This document shows positions 33,307-41,061 of a stretch of DNA of 54,509 nt, in pieces. Where the stretch lies: positions 1-54,509 of the forward strand of contig QUBZ01000018.1 in the NCBI GenBank assembly GCA_014338005.1, written 5' to 3'. Below the pieces are notes generated by a model. The model was not told the DNA's origin, made no database searches, and saw nothing but the letters and a program-made list of their open reading frames with translations. The position numbers were made by a program, and so were the translations under genes. Origin of the DNA: Chloroflexota bacterium. Lineage in GTDB: Bacteria; Chloroflexota; Anaerolineae; Aggregatilineales; Phototrophicaceae. Within the stretch, counting starts at the first letter, position 1. The number at the start of each line of letters is the position of its first letter.

Positions 33307-33617
33307 GGCGGTTTCTCCTGGCTGATCGTTTCCAGTATAGAGGGGCTTCGGCGCGCCGACAAGGAGCGGTTATAACCAGGGGACGAGACATATCTCATCC
33401 TTGCGGCGTGTTACATAACGTCAGTTCGGGATAAGAACGGTCGAGATTAACCCGAACGCCGGTCATTTGGATACTCTCCACTTCTCATAAGCTTGCGGGT
33501 TTCACATTTCAGGAGTAATATAAGATACGATTAGTATCCACACTTCAGCTGTTCAATTGATGGGGGGTTTTCCATAAACTATCGTGAAATCCGCTCACCG
33601 GGAGTGATGTAGAACAG
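33307..33617. other. Divergent intergenic region between nadE and the PAS/ATPase gene
   Basis: 311 bp with no open frame I trust. For nadE, TATACT on the minus strand (33339-33334) could be a -10. A 10-bp palindrome GGTTATAACC lies at 33368-33377. Two inverted heptamers, GGATACT near 33468 and AGTATCC near 33534, are 60 bp apart. The right half is AT-rich, as expected for a promoter of the rightward gene, but I see no consensus -35/-10 pair. Confidence 0.5.
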
Positions 33618-34745
33618 ATGGTCGCCACCACTGAAGACCCTGACGATTTAAAAAGACAGGTCGAGTATCTGGACACGCACTATCGCCGCCTGGTCGAAAG
33701 CATCAGTGAAGGTATCTCGGTGGTGACACTCGACGGCATTGTTGCCAGCCTCAGCCCAGCTTTTGAAAGCCTAACCGGCTGGACGACCAGCCAACTTATT
33801 GGAAGTTACGTTCAATCGCTTGTCCATCCTGTGGATTTGCCGCTGACTATCGAACGTTTACAGCGTTTGAACAACGGAGAGCAGTTACCGCCGGGGAAGC
33901 TGCGTCTGTTACAAAGTTCGGGGGAGTATCGCCTCGTTGAGGTGGTCGGACAGCCAGAAATCGAAGCGGGCAAAGTTAAAAATGTTTGGGTGCTGGTTCG
34001 AGACTTATCCAAAGATGAGCAGTTAGCAAAGCAGCAGGAGGAGCTTTCCCAGGAGCAAAGAGGCGTTCAGCTGCTCTATGACCTGATTCGTGCTGCGACG
34101 ACCAGGGCGCGCGACCCTTTAACCAGGGTTAATCTGGTCGCTTACTGGCTGACAAGACAAATCAGCGAGCCGGCCGCCTTTTCTTCTGCAAATGTTATCG
34201 AACTGCAAGTTCAGCACCTGGTTTCGCTTCTTGAGCGTGTACTGGCTATGGCCGAACTCGATGCCAATCGCGCGCATTTTGCTTTTGGGCCAGTACATCT
34301 CAACCGAGTACTCCACTACCTTGAAACCACTATATCATCCCTGGCTGAAGCCAGGAAAATCACGCTCACGCTCAAGCCCGCCGATACACTTCCACCGGTG
34401 AGAGCAGACGAGCAGCAGCTGTATCGCGCGGTACAAGAGGTGGTCGAAAACGCCCTCGAATATACGCCGGAAAATGGCACTGTCACGGTCAGTACCTTCA
34501 GGAAAGAGACGTATGGTGTCCTTGAAGTGCAAGACACGGGGATAGGGATTGCTGCTGATCTTATGCCGCACCTGTTCGAGCGGTTCTATCACTTTAACCT
34601 GCCGCCCTCTGCGCCTGAAAAACTGGGCCTGGGGCTACCGATTGCCAAGAAAATTCTCGAACAGCACGATGGAACCATCAGCGTGGAAAGCGCACCCGGC
34701 AAAGGCAGCACCTTTACCATTGCTGTTCCCCTCTACACTCCCTAA
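33618..34745 (+). CDS. PAS domain protein with a histidine-kinase ATPase domain but no phospho-acceptor histidine
   Basis: 375 residues, no membrane segment, so cytoplasmic. A PAS domain covers about 20-130 (RRLVESISEGISVVTLDGIVASLSPAFESLTGWT). The helical dimerisation region follows, where kinases have S-H-E-L-R-T-P-L. Here it reads LIRAATTRARDPLTRVNLVAYWL (about 156-178), with Thr where the His should be. The HATPase_c domain is complete: N box QEVVENALEYTPENG (about 274-288), G1 VQDTGIGIA (about 304-312), F box LFERFYHF (about 318-325), G2 GLGLPIAKKILEQHDG (about 336-351). ATP binding is likely; autophosphorylation on His is not. No response regulator is adjacent. It may be a signalling scaffold or use another acceptor. 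Confidence 0.85.
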   Translation: MVATTEDPDDLKRQVEYLDTHYRRLVESISEGISVVTLDGIVASLSPAFESLTGWTTSQLIGSYVQSLVHPVDLPLTIERLQRLNNGEQLPPGKLRLLQSSGEYRLVEVVGQPEIEAGKVKNVWVLVRDLSKDEQLAKQQEELSQEQRGVQLLYDLIRAATTRARDPLTRVNLVAYWLTRQISEPAAFSSANVIELQVQHLVSLLERVLAMAELDANRAHFAFGPVHLNRVLHYLETTISSLAEARKITLTLKPADTLPPVRADEQQLYRAVQEVVENALEYTPENGTVTVSTFRKETYGVLEVQDTGIGIAADLMPHLFERFYHFNLPPSAPEKLGLGLPIAKKILEQHDGTISVESAPGKGSTFTIAVPLYTP

Positions 34746-34776
34746 CCCCTTCAACATTGGTTTTTTATTCCTACAA

Positions 34777-35784
34777 TCAGGCTTCCTGGCTGACGGCGCG
34801 CCCCAGCAGCGTATCAATTTCCCGCATCTGGTCGGCGGTCAGCGGGCCGAAGCGCATCGCCCCGGCGTTTTCTTCCACCTGCGCCACTGTGCGAAAACCC
34901 GGAATCGGCAGCGTTTGTGGGCTGCGCGCCCACAGCCAGGCCAGCGCCCCCTGCGCCAGCGTGCGCCCGCCGCCGGTGAGGATTTCGCGGATGGCGTCCA
35001 GCCGCGCCAGCCATTCGGGATGCGGCTTGCCGTCTTTAAAGTAACGCATCCATGCCGGGCTGTGTTCGCCGCGCACGTCGTTCTGGGCAAGCTTTGAGTT
35101 AGCGGCGTATTTGCCGGTCAGCAGCCCCATCGCCAGCGGCCCCCGGTTGATGGCCGCCTGGTTGAACTGCTCGCACAGCGCGATGATGGCCGCGTTGTCG
35201 GTCAGCACATTCATATCCACCTGGATGGCGGCGCAGTTCGGCCCTTCGACGAACACGCGGGCGCGCTCTGGAAAATCGGTACTCCAGCCGTAGCTGCGGA
35301 TTTTGCCTTCCTTAACCAGCGCCTCCAGCGTATCGCGCACTTCAGCGGCCTGGTCGGCGGGATAATCGTTAATGTGGAACTGGTACAGGTCAATCACGTC
35401 GGTATTCAGCCGTTTGAGCGAGGCTTCGCAGGCGCGGCGGATATAGCCGGGCGAAGCGTCCGCGCCGGTGATCTGGCGCGCGGACTCGTCAAACAGATTG
35501 CCGAACTTGGTGGCGATCACCACTTCGTGGCGGCGTCCGGCCAGCGCGCGGGCGATCACCCGTTCGCTGTGGCCCGTGCCGTACACGTCGGCAGTGTCCA
35601 GGAAGTTCACGCCCAGTTCCAGCGCGCGGTGAATGGCGCGAATCGACTCCTCGTCGTCCACTTCGCCCCAACCCACCGGCGTATCGCCCGACCAGAACGG
35701 CCCGCCAATCGCCCAGCAGCCCAGGCCAACGGCGCTGACCTGGATGCCGGAACGGCCCAATACGCGGTTAAATGCAGCAGTCAT
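34777..35784 (-). CDS. Aldo/keto reductase of the MerR-controlled operon
   Basis: 335 residues, complete AKR barrel: RVLGRSGIQVSAVGLGCWAIGG at the start, catalytic Asp/Tyr in FLDTADVYGTGHSE (about residues 60-73), Lys in VIATKFGN (about 90-97), His in DLYQFHINDY (about 136-145), and the C-terminal NADPH-phosphate region IPGFRTVAQVEENAGAM. It is the third gene of a leftward operon: merR, a small protein, this reductase (13-bp gap). MerR/AKR pairs usually answer reactive aldehydes, so detoxification of methylglyoxal-like or other electrophilic aldehydes is the best guess. It differs from the AKR at 8484-9515. Confidence 0.94.
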   Translation of the reverse strand: MTAAFNRVLGRSGIQVSAVGLGCWAIGGPFWSGDTPVGWGEVDDEESIRAIHRALELGVNFLDTADVYGTGHSERVIARALAGRRHEVVIATKFGNLFDESARQITGADASPGYIRRACEASLKRLNTDVIDLYQFHINDYPADQAAEVRDTLEALVKEGKIRSYGWSTDFPERARVFVEGPNCAAIQVDMNVLTDNAAIIALCEQFNQAAINRGPLAMGLLTGKYAANSKLAQNDVRGEHSPAWMRYFKDGKPHPEWLARLDAIREILTGGGRTLAQGALAWLWARSPQTLPIPGFRTVAQVEENAGAMRFGPLTADQMREIDTLLGRAVSQEA

Positions 35785-35797
35785 GATCGTTTCTCCC

Positions 35798-36019
35798 TTA
35801 ACATTCGGCGTCGCATGATGTCGTAAGCGTGCCGGTGATCGGCTTGGCGGCGGGCAGTGCCGGGCGGCCCGGCAGCCTTAACGGCGGCCTGAGCCAGGCC
35901 AGAAGCCGGCGCAGCGAGATAGAATTTCCGGCAGACGGTACAGCGGCGGCCTGTTCAAGCTGGCGCTGCTCAAATTCAATACGTACCCGCTCGGTCAGCG
36001 GGGTCATCGGTGGAAACAT
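35798..36019 (-). CDS. Small 73-residue protein in the merR-AKR operon
   Basis: The frame begins at an ATG with a perfect AGGAGG 7 bp upstream (AGGAGGTTATC), which argues strongly that it is translated. The product has an N-terminal helix (LTERVRIEFEQRQLEQAAAV), then a Leu/Arg/Pro-rich part (LRRLLAWLRPPLRLPGRPALPAAK). It is basic and not clearly transmembrane. It lies between merR (35-bp gap) and the reductase gene (13-bp gap). No family recognised; possibly a lineage-specific accessory. Confidence 0.65.
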   Translation of the reverse strand: MFPPMTPLTERVRIEFEQRQLEQAAAVPSAGNSISLRRLLAWLRPPLRLPGRPALPAAKPITGTLTTSCDAEC

Positions 36020-36054
36020 GATAACCTCCTGTAACGTAACTTAGGGCTGGTTAA

Positions 36055-36441
36055 TCAGGGTGTTCGTTCGGCGAGTAATTCCCCATACAGCTCGATTTTG
36101 TACTGGATGACCTTCAGATGTTCCTGAAGTTCGGCCATGTGCGCTTCGACATTCCGCCGGAGTTCCTTCAGCATTTCCAGCCGTTCGGGCAGCGTTTCGT
36201 CGCCCATCCGCTGGAGTTCGGCATAACGCAGCATCTGGTGGATGGGCATCCCGGTGGCGCGCAGTTTTTTAAGGAACTCAATCCAGCCAACGTCATCCAT
36301 CGAATAGCGGCGGTGCGTGTTCTGCGCCCGGCCAATCGAATGAATGAGGCCGATACGCTCGTAATAACGCAGCGTATGGACGCTCAAACCGGTGGCTTCA
36401 GCCACGTCCTGGATAGTGAGTAGCTCGGTTTGTGTGTTCAT
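36055..36441 (-). CDS. MerR-family transcriptional activator
   Basis: 128 residues. Winged helix at about 6-75: LTIQDVAEATGLSVHTLRYYERIGLIHSIGRAQNTHRRYSMDDVGWIEFLKKLRATGMPIHQM. A long antiparallel coiled-coil dimer helix follows (LERLEMLKELRRNVEAHMAELQEHLKVIQYKIELYGELL). There are no Cys residues in the effector region, so it is not a thiol or metal sensor of the usual kind; it resembles the group controlling aldo/keto reductases and alcohol dehydrogenases. The start lies only about 7 nt after the -10 hexamer, so its mRNA may be leaderless. It controls its own operon through the palindrome described next. Confidence 0.94.
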   Translation of the reverse strand: MNTQTELLTIQDVAEATGLSVHTLRYYERIGLIHSIGRAQNTHRRYSMDDVGWIEFLKKLRATGMPIHQMLRYAELQRMGDETLPERLEMLKELRRNVEAHMAELQEHLKVIQYKIELYGELLAERTP

Positions 36442-36448
36442 GATTCAG

Positions 36449-36479
36449 ACTCTACAACTTAGAGCGCGCTCTAAGTCAA
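36449..36479 (-). promoter_or_regulatory. MerR-type promoter with a 20-bp perfect palindrome
   Basis: On the minus strand, -35 TTGACT (36479-36474) and -10 TAGAGT (36454-36449) are 19 bp apart, the overlong spacer typical of MerR-activated promoters. Within it lies the perfect palindrome ACTTAGAGCGCGCTCTAAGT (36457-36476). The MerR dimer would bind there and untwist the DNA to align the hexamers. Seven bases separate the -10 from the merR ATG. Confidence 0.9.
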
Positions 36480-36542
36480 GACCCCAATTTGAGGAATTTT
36501 TCCGGTCATGCAGGGCGAAAAAAACCTGCCGACCGGCGGCGT

Positions 36543-36914
36543 TTATGCTGGGGTTTCTTCGGCATCTGTTTCAACTTCGCCCCACGCCACCAGCGTGAGG
36601 CGGTGCGGAAAATCTTCTTCGACGGCGACTTGCAGGGCATGATACCCGCCGCTCTCCTGCGCCTGCACTACGACAATAACCTGATATTTGCCGATGGCGA
36701 CCACCTGCTCCACGCGCAGTTTGCCCAGCGCGGCGCGGCGGTCGCGCCAGTCCGCCAGCAGCGCAGCAGCGTCGGCCTCGGCCAGCGCAGCCGGCGCGCA
36801 GCCGTCGGCAATGTAGGCGCGCAGGCGGTCGAAGTCGCCCCGGTTGTACAGCGTCAGCAGGGCGATCAGCCGCATCCCGGCGCTGCTGCCTGTTAAATGC
36901 GCCTGGGCGTTCAT
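36543..36914 (-). CDS. Protein of unknown function, possibly NTF2-like
   Basis: 123 residues. The N-terminal helix pair (GMRLIALLTLYNRGDFDRLRAYIADGCAPAAL, about 14-45) followed by beta strands (GKLRVEQVVAIGKYQVIVVVQAQESGGYHALQVAVEEDFPHRLTLVAWGEVE) fits a cone-shaped NTF2/SnoaL-type fold, as in the small domain found before some serine hydrolases. It is coupled to the upstream Uma2 gene by a 4-bp ATGA overlap. No function is assigned. Confidence 0.6.
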   Translation of the reverse strand: MNAQAHLTGSSAGMRLIALLTLYNRGDFDRLRAYIADGCAPAALAEADAAALLADWRDRRAALGKLRVEQVVAIGKYQVIVVVQAQESGGYHALQVAVEEDFPHRLTLVAWGEVETDAEETPA

Positions 36915-37498
36915 GCCGGCGCCTGGGGCGGCTGCGGCGGGAAGATGTCGCGCAGCGGCAGCGTGAAACCGGGCAGCAGGTCGTCGCCATCCAGCGCGCC
37001 GGCGGCATCCACTTTGCGCAGGTTCAGGCTGCCGTCATCGCTGCGGCGGCAGATGGAGGCCATCTGCCTGTCCGGGTAGACAATCCAGACGATTTTTGTG
37101 CCGGATTCGAGATACGACTCGGCCTTGCCGAGCAGCTGCCGCTCCCAACTACCGGGGGAGGCCACCTCGACGGCCAGATCGGGGGCGAACTGGAACGCAT
37201 CCGGCAGCGGCCAGCCCTGCCGTTCCCTCGACACGAACGATGCATTGGGGATGAGTACGTCGCCGTTGGGCAAGGTATAACTGACTCCATCGCTGAAGAC
37301 AAAACCCATCTGCCGAGGTTCGACATATTTGAGCATCACGAACATAATATGCGCGATAATCCACTGATGCCGCGGCCTCGCCGGTGGCGCTTCGATGATC
37401 TCCCCGTCGAGCAGTTCAAAGCGTTTTTGGGCGTTCTCAGGCTGGTCGTAGAGCGCGGATAAATCCTCACGGGTGAAACGCTGTTCGCGGATAGCCAT
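36911..37498 (-). CDS. Uma2-family (DUF820) PD-(D/E)xK endonuclease-like protein
   Basis: 195 residues from the ATG at 37498 (GAGGAGG upstream); an upstream start adds eight. The Uma2 fold is seen in order: the N-terminal FTREDLSALYDQPENAQKRFELLDGEIIEAPPARPRHQWI, VFSDGVSYTLPNGDVLIPNASFVSRER (about residues 72-98), then the nuclease core APDLAVEVASPG (about 109-120) and LGKAESYLESGTKIVWIVYPDRQ (about 127-149), giving the D-ExV-K residues of PD-(D/E)xK enzymes. These genes are abundant in Chloroflexota and cyanobacteria; their biological role is not established. A remnant of another member lies at 14954-15075. Confidence 0.9.
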   Translation of the reverse strand: MAIREQRFTREDLSALYDQPENAQKRFELLDGEIIEAPPARPRHQWIIAHIMFVMLKYVEPRQMGFVFSDGVSYTLPNGDVLIPNASFVSRERQGWPLPDAFQFAPDLAVEVASPGSWERQLLGKAESYLESGTKIVWIVYPDRQMASICRRSDDGSLNLRKVDAAGALDGDDLLPGFTLPLRDIFPPQPPQAPA

Positions 37499-37557
37499 AA
37501 GTCTCGTCCTCCTCGCCCGCAAGAGCGCCCCGGTGCGGTCGCCCCACCATCATTGTA

Positions 37558-38415
37558 TCACGCGCCGTCCCGGCGGAGGATGCGCCCCATCTCGCGCAGC
37601 ACCAGATCGGGGCGTTCGTCGCGCAGCAGCGGCAGGCGGCTGCGCGTGCGGTGAAGCTGGTTGAGGTCAATTTCCTGCACGATCAGCTTTTCGTCGAAGT
37701 AACAGCCGCGAGTCAAAAATTCGCCGTCTGGGTCAACAATGGACGAGCCGCCCCAGAAGTTTTTGCCGTCCTCATAGCCGACGCGGTTGCAGTGAATGAT
37801 GTAGCTGGTGAACAGGCTACCGTATGCCTGATTGACCAGCTCCACCCAGCGCGAGCCGGACAGCCGGTCGCCGGCATCCAGCCCCCGACTGGGGCTGGCG
37901 CTGTGAAAAATGAGGATGTCCGCGCCGTCCAGCCACAGCAGATACGGCGGCGACATATGCCAGAAGTCCTCGCAGATCAGCATCCCGGCCCGCCCGAAGC
38001 GCGTATCGAAGGCGCGCACATGTTCGCCCTGGTCGAAGTAGCGCCCTTCGTCGAACATGGCGTAGGTCGGCAGGTAAATTTTTTGGTGAATGTGCAGGGT
38101 TTCCCCCTGCGACAGATAAGCCGCGCTGGTGTAAAAACGTTCGCGGCGGTCTTCCTGCACGAAGCCGAACACGATGTCCATGTGCTGGCTGGCGTCCAGC
38201 AGGGCGCGGAAGGCCGTGTCGTCCCGGCTGGCGCGGATCGCCACCTCCGGCACTAAATCCTGCACCTGGTAGCCGGTCAGCGACAGTTCAGGGAAAACGA
38301 TCAGGTCAACGCCGGCCTGGTCGGCCTGCTCGATGTAGGCCAGGTGTTTGTCCAGGTTGGCCGCCACGTCGCCCAGCTTGGGGTAAATCTGCGCCAGTCC
38401 GATCTTCAACCGCAT
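37558..38415 (-). CDS. Carbon-nitrogen hydrolase (nitrilase superfamily), NadE-glutaminase type
   Basis: 285 residues. The catalytic triad is complete: Glu in IVFPELSLTGYQVQDL (about residues 39-54), Lys in HIHQKIYLPTYAMFDEGRYF (about 110-129), Cys in AGMLICEDFWHMSPPYLL (about 143-160). The ELSLTGY, FDEGRYF and CEDFWH wording is that of the glutamine-hydrolysing domain found at the N-terminus of two-domain NAD+ synthetases, not of omega-amidase or N-carbamoylputrescine amidase. Since nadE at 32455-33306 lacks that domain, this protein may supply its ammonia in trans. The two genes are on the same strand but 4 kb apart. Confidence 0.88.
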   Translation of the reverse strand: MRLKIGLAQIYPKLGDVAANLDKHLAYIEQADQAGVDLIVFPELSLTGYQVQDLVPEVAIRASRDDTAFRALLDASQHMDIVFGFVQEDRRERFYTSAAYLSQGETLHIHQKIYLPTYAMFDEGRYFDQGEHVRAFDTRFGRAGMLICEDFWHMSPPYLLWLDGADILIFHSASPSRGLDAGDRLSGSRWVELVNQAYGSLFTSYIIHCNRVGYEDGKNFWGGSSIVDPDGEFLTRGCYFDEKLIVQEIDLNQLHRTRSRLPLLRDERPDLVLREMGRILRRDGA

Positions 38416-38434
38416 ACCATCTCCTTAAAAATTC

Positions 38435-38501
38435 AACACAGAGGCTCAAAGGCACAGAGAAGATTCTCTTTTGTGCCTCTGCGTCTTTGTGTCTCTGTGT
38501 T
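38435..38501. repeat. 67-bp imperfect hairpin at the end of the D-aminoacylase-like gene
   Basis: AACACAGAG (38435-38443) is the inverse of CTCTGTGTT (38493-38501), and an inner arm GGCACAGAGAA (38451-38461) pairs with TTCTCTTTTGTGCC near 38464-38477. Low-GC, CACAGAG-rich hairpins of this style are spread in many bacterial genomes as small non-autonomous repeats. It reaches the stop codon of the leftward gene, so it may also end transcription. Confidence 0.7.
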
Positions 38502-40128
38502 ATGCATTTCTCTTCCAGCCGGGGCCGCGCACGACACGGCCCGGCGTCGCCCCGGTATGCTCACCATCGTACAGCACCGGCGCGCCGTTCACCAGCACGT
38601 AAACCATGCCGGTGCTGTACCGGTGCGGCTGCTGCGGCGTGGCGTGATCCTGCACTTTGTCCGGGTCGAAAATCGCCACGTCGGCGGCGTAACCGGGCCT
38701 AAGCCAGCCGCGCCCTTCGATCTTCAGGTTGGCTGCCGGGAAGGATGTCAGCCGGCGGACGGCTTCTTCCAGCGGAATCAACCGCTCGTCACGCACGTAT
38801 TTCGCCAGCACACGGGCGAACGAGCCGTAGGCGCGCGGGTGCGGGTTGGACTTTAAAAATACGCCCTCCGGGGCCTGCGACCCGGCATCGGAGCAGAAGC
38901 TCACCCAGGGCAGCGCCGCCTGCCGCCGCAGGTTGTCCTCCGACATGCTGAAGTACATGGTAAAAACGCGGCTGTTGTCCTCCACGATCAAATCCATCAG
39001 CGTATCTTCCGGGGACGTGCCGCGTTCGGCGGCCACTTCCGCCAGCGTTTTGCCGGTTAGCGGCTTCAAGCGTTCGGTCTTAAAACCGGCCACCATGATA
39101 CGGTCGGCCCAGTTTTCGGCGTACATGTTCTCCCACTGGTCGGCGGGCTGGACGATTTCGGCCTTGATGCGGGCGCGGGTGTCGGGGTCTTTCAGCCGTT
39201 CGACCAGCGCGTTGTGGCCGCCCTCGTGCGCCCAGGGCGGCAGCGACGCATCCAGCCCGGTGCCGGAAAACGGGTAGGTGTACATATCGGCGGTGATGGG
39301 CAGCCCTTCGGCGCGGGCGGTTTCGATGCGGGCGATGGCCGTTTCCATCTTGTGCCAGTTGGAGCGCCCCGCCGCCTTGAGATGATAAATCTCGCCCCGG
39401 ACGCCAGCTTCCCGCACGATGGTGAAAAATTCGTCCAGCGCCTCTAAAAACGCGCTGCCTTCGCTGCGAAGATGCGAGATGTACAGGCCGTCGTATTCCG
39501 CGACCACCCGCGCCAGCTCGACCAGTTCTTCGGTGGTGGAATAAAATTCCGGCGGGTAAATGAGCGCCGTTGACAGACCGACCGCGCCTTCTTCCATTGC
39601 CTGCCGCAGCAGCGTTTTCATCTGTTCGCGTTCGGCGGGCGTGGGGCGGCGGTCATCGTAACCGACGGCGTAAACGCGCAGCGTGCCGTACCCAACGAAC
39701 GAGGCGATATTGGGGGCAACACCGCGCCGCTCCAGGTAGTCCAGGTATTCGCCCAGGGTCGTCCATTCGATGTCGTAACGAATGTCGCCCTGGCGCATGA
39801 AACCGCCGGGCGATGTGTCTTTCATTTCTTCGGTCAGCGGCCCCATAGACGAGCCTTCGCCCATCACTTCCAGCGTCACGCCCTGGCGAATCTCGCTTTG
39901 CGAGCGGCCATCTTCGATCAGCGACTCGCTTGACCAGCTTAACATATTGATAAAGCCAGGCGCGACCGCCAGCCCATCGGCGTTGATGATCTGGGCGGCG
40001 CCGGCATCCTTCAGGTCGCCGACCGCCGCGATTTTGCCGCCGCCGATGGCTAGATCGCCCCGGAAGGGCGCGCCGCCGCCGCCGTCATAAATCGTACCGC
40101 CGCGTATGAGGATGTCGTAGTCGGGCAT
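38500..40128 (-). CDS. D-aminoacylase-like amidohydrolase without the first metal-binding HxH
   Basis: 542 residues, the size of N-acyl-D-amino-acid deacylases. Family layout: YDILIRGGTIYDGGG at the N-terminus, GEGSSMGPL, YGTLRVYAVGYDDR, EGAVGLSTALIYPPEFYSTTEELVEL (about residues 190-215), YISHLRSEG with a metal His (about 225-233), YHLKAAGRSNW with a second His/Lys site, ITADMYTYPFSGTG, and FCSDAGSQAPEG with the late Asp (about 410-421). But where the family has GFID-x-H-x-H it reads PGFINMLSWSSESLIEDGRS (about 58-77): both His are gone. So only one metal site could form. The subfamily seems coherent, but the activity should be treated as unknown. Confidence 0.82.
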   Translation of the reverse strand: MPDYDILIRGGTIYDGGGGAPFRGDLAIGGGKIAAVGDLKDAGAAQIINADGLAVAPGFINMLSWSSESLIEDGRSQSEIRQGVTLEVMGEGSSMGPLTEEMKDTSPGGFMRQGDIRYDIEWTTLGEYLDYLERRGVAPNIASFVGYGTLRVYAVGYDDRRPTPAEREQMKTLLRQAMEEGAVGLSTALIYPPEFYSTTEELVELARVVAEYDGLYISHLRSEGSAFLEALDEFFTIVREAGVRGEIYHLKAAGRSNWHKMETAIARIETARAEGLPITADMYTYPFSGTGLDASLPPWAHEGGHNALVERLKDPDTRARIKAEIVQPADQWENMYAENWADRIMVAGFKTERLKPLTGKTLAEVAAERGTSPEDTLMDLIVEDNSRVFTMYFSMSEDNLRRQAALPWVSFCSDAGSQAPEGVFLKSNPHPRAYGSFARVLAKYVRDERLIPLEEAVRRLTSFPAANLKIEGRGWLRPGYAADVAIFDPDKVQDHATPQQPHRYSTGMVYVLVNGAPVLYDGEHTGATPGRVVRGPGWKRNA

Positions 40129-40149
40129 GAAACCCCTCCCTAAATCCCT

Positions 40150-40205
40150 CCCCGTACACGGAGAGGGACTTCAAAATGCAAAATCTTTTTTCCCTGTGTA
40201 CGGGG
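40150..40205. repeat. Inverted repeat CCCCGTACAC / GTGTACGGGG
   Basis: Perfect 10-bp arms at 40150-40159 and 40196-40205 with a 36-nt loop containing an A/T-rich tract. It fills most of the gap between two leftward genes and ends at the stop codon of the Lgt-like gene, so it may be its terminator or a dispersed element. Confidence 0.5.
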
Positions 40206-40982
40206 CTAACTCCCTTTGACCAGCCGCCAGAGGCCCAGCGCCAGCAGCCCTAGGTCGAACCACTGGTCGAGCCGCAGCCCGATCAGGGTCGCTACCGCAT
40301 CACCCCGGTAAAAGCCTATCACAAACATGCCGGCGCTGAGCAGCACCAATACAAGCCAAAAGCGCCGGCGGCGCAGCCAGCCGCGCCACAGCAGCAGGCC
40401 GGCCAGCAGCAGCCCGCCCGCCGACAGCAGCAGCCCGAAAAGCTGCGTATTATAACGCGGCGCGACGATGCCGAAGATGTCGGCGCTTTCCCCGGCCACC
40501 AGCGGCGGATAATCGGCCAGCGTGGGGACTTCCTGGCCGTAACCGCAGGCGGCGGCCATGCAGCCCCACCAGCCCGCCAGCCCGATCAGCGGCAGGCCGG
40601 GCATCAGTGTGTCCAGCAGGGAGTCGGCATTCACCCGGCGCAGCCGCGCCGCCAGCTTTAGCCCGATCACGCCGCCCAATGCCGCGCCGTGCCAGTTCAG
40701 GCCGCCCAGCTCCAGGTGGAATGCCTCGCCCAGGTTATTGCCAAAATAATCCCAACTGAGCAGCACATGCCCCAGCCGCGCCAGGATCACCGCGCCGATG
40801 AGCGCCCCCAGATAAACGTCGGCAGCGGCGGCAGCACGCAGCAGCGAGCGTGTTTCGCCGTCTGCCAGCCGGGCGCGGTGGAGGCCAATAACCGCGCTGG
40901 CGAGAATGGCTATCGCCAGCAGCAGGGTAAACGTCTGCAACGTCCAGGGGCCAATCGTCGTATATAAGCTAGGCATAAACAC
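40206..40982 (-). CDS. Lgt-like (prolipoprotein diacylglyceryl transferase family) membrane protein
   Basis: 258 residues with about seven membrane helices. The order and wording follow Lgt: the N-terminal TIGPWTLQTFTLLLAIAILAS, AVILARLGHVLLSWDYF (about residues 63-79), the His-Gly core GGLNWHGAALGGVIGLKLAARL (about 92-113), then PLIGLAGWWGCMAAACGYGQE (about 130-150) and a final YRGDAV-type segment. True Lgt enzymes carry the GRxGNF(I/x)N motif with an essential Arg after the core; here that segment is GWWGCMAAACGYG, without the Arg and Asn. It is therefore a relative of doubtful transferase activity rather than a confident lgt. Confidence 0.75.
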   Translation of the reverse strand: MFMPSLYTTIGPWTLQTFTLLLAIAILASAVIGLHRARLADGETRSLLRAAAAADVYLGALIGAVILARLGHVLLSWDYFGNNLGEAFHLELGGLNWHGAALGGVIGLKLAARLRRVNADSLLDTLMPGLPLIGLAGWWGCMAAACGYGQEVPTLADYPPLVAGESADIFGIVAPRYNTQLFGLLLSAGGLLLAGLLLWRGWLRRRRFWLVLVLLSAGMFVIGFYRGDAVATLIGLRLDQWFDLGLLALGLWRLVKGS

Positions 40983-41061
40983 CTTCCGGTTCTGCCGAAG
41001 GTTAATATGAGCGTACCCCTAATATCGGGGGGTCACAATGGGTAAGGCAGAAATCAGATGT

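Noticed and set aside
33468..33540. Inverted GGATACT/AGTATCC heptamers upstream of the PAS/ATPase gene
   Set aside because: They are 60 bp apart with no intermediate pairing. Such short inverted words are expected by chance in 300 bp.
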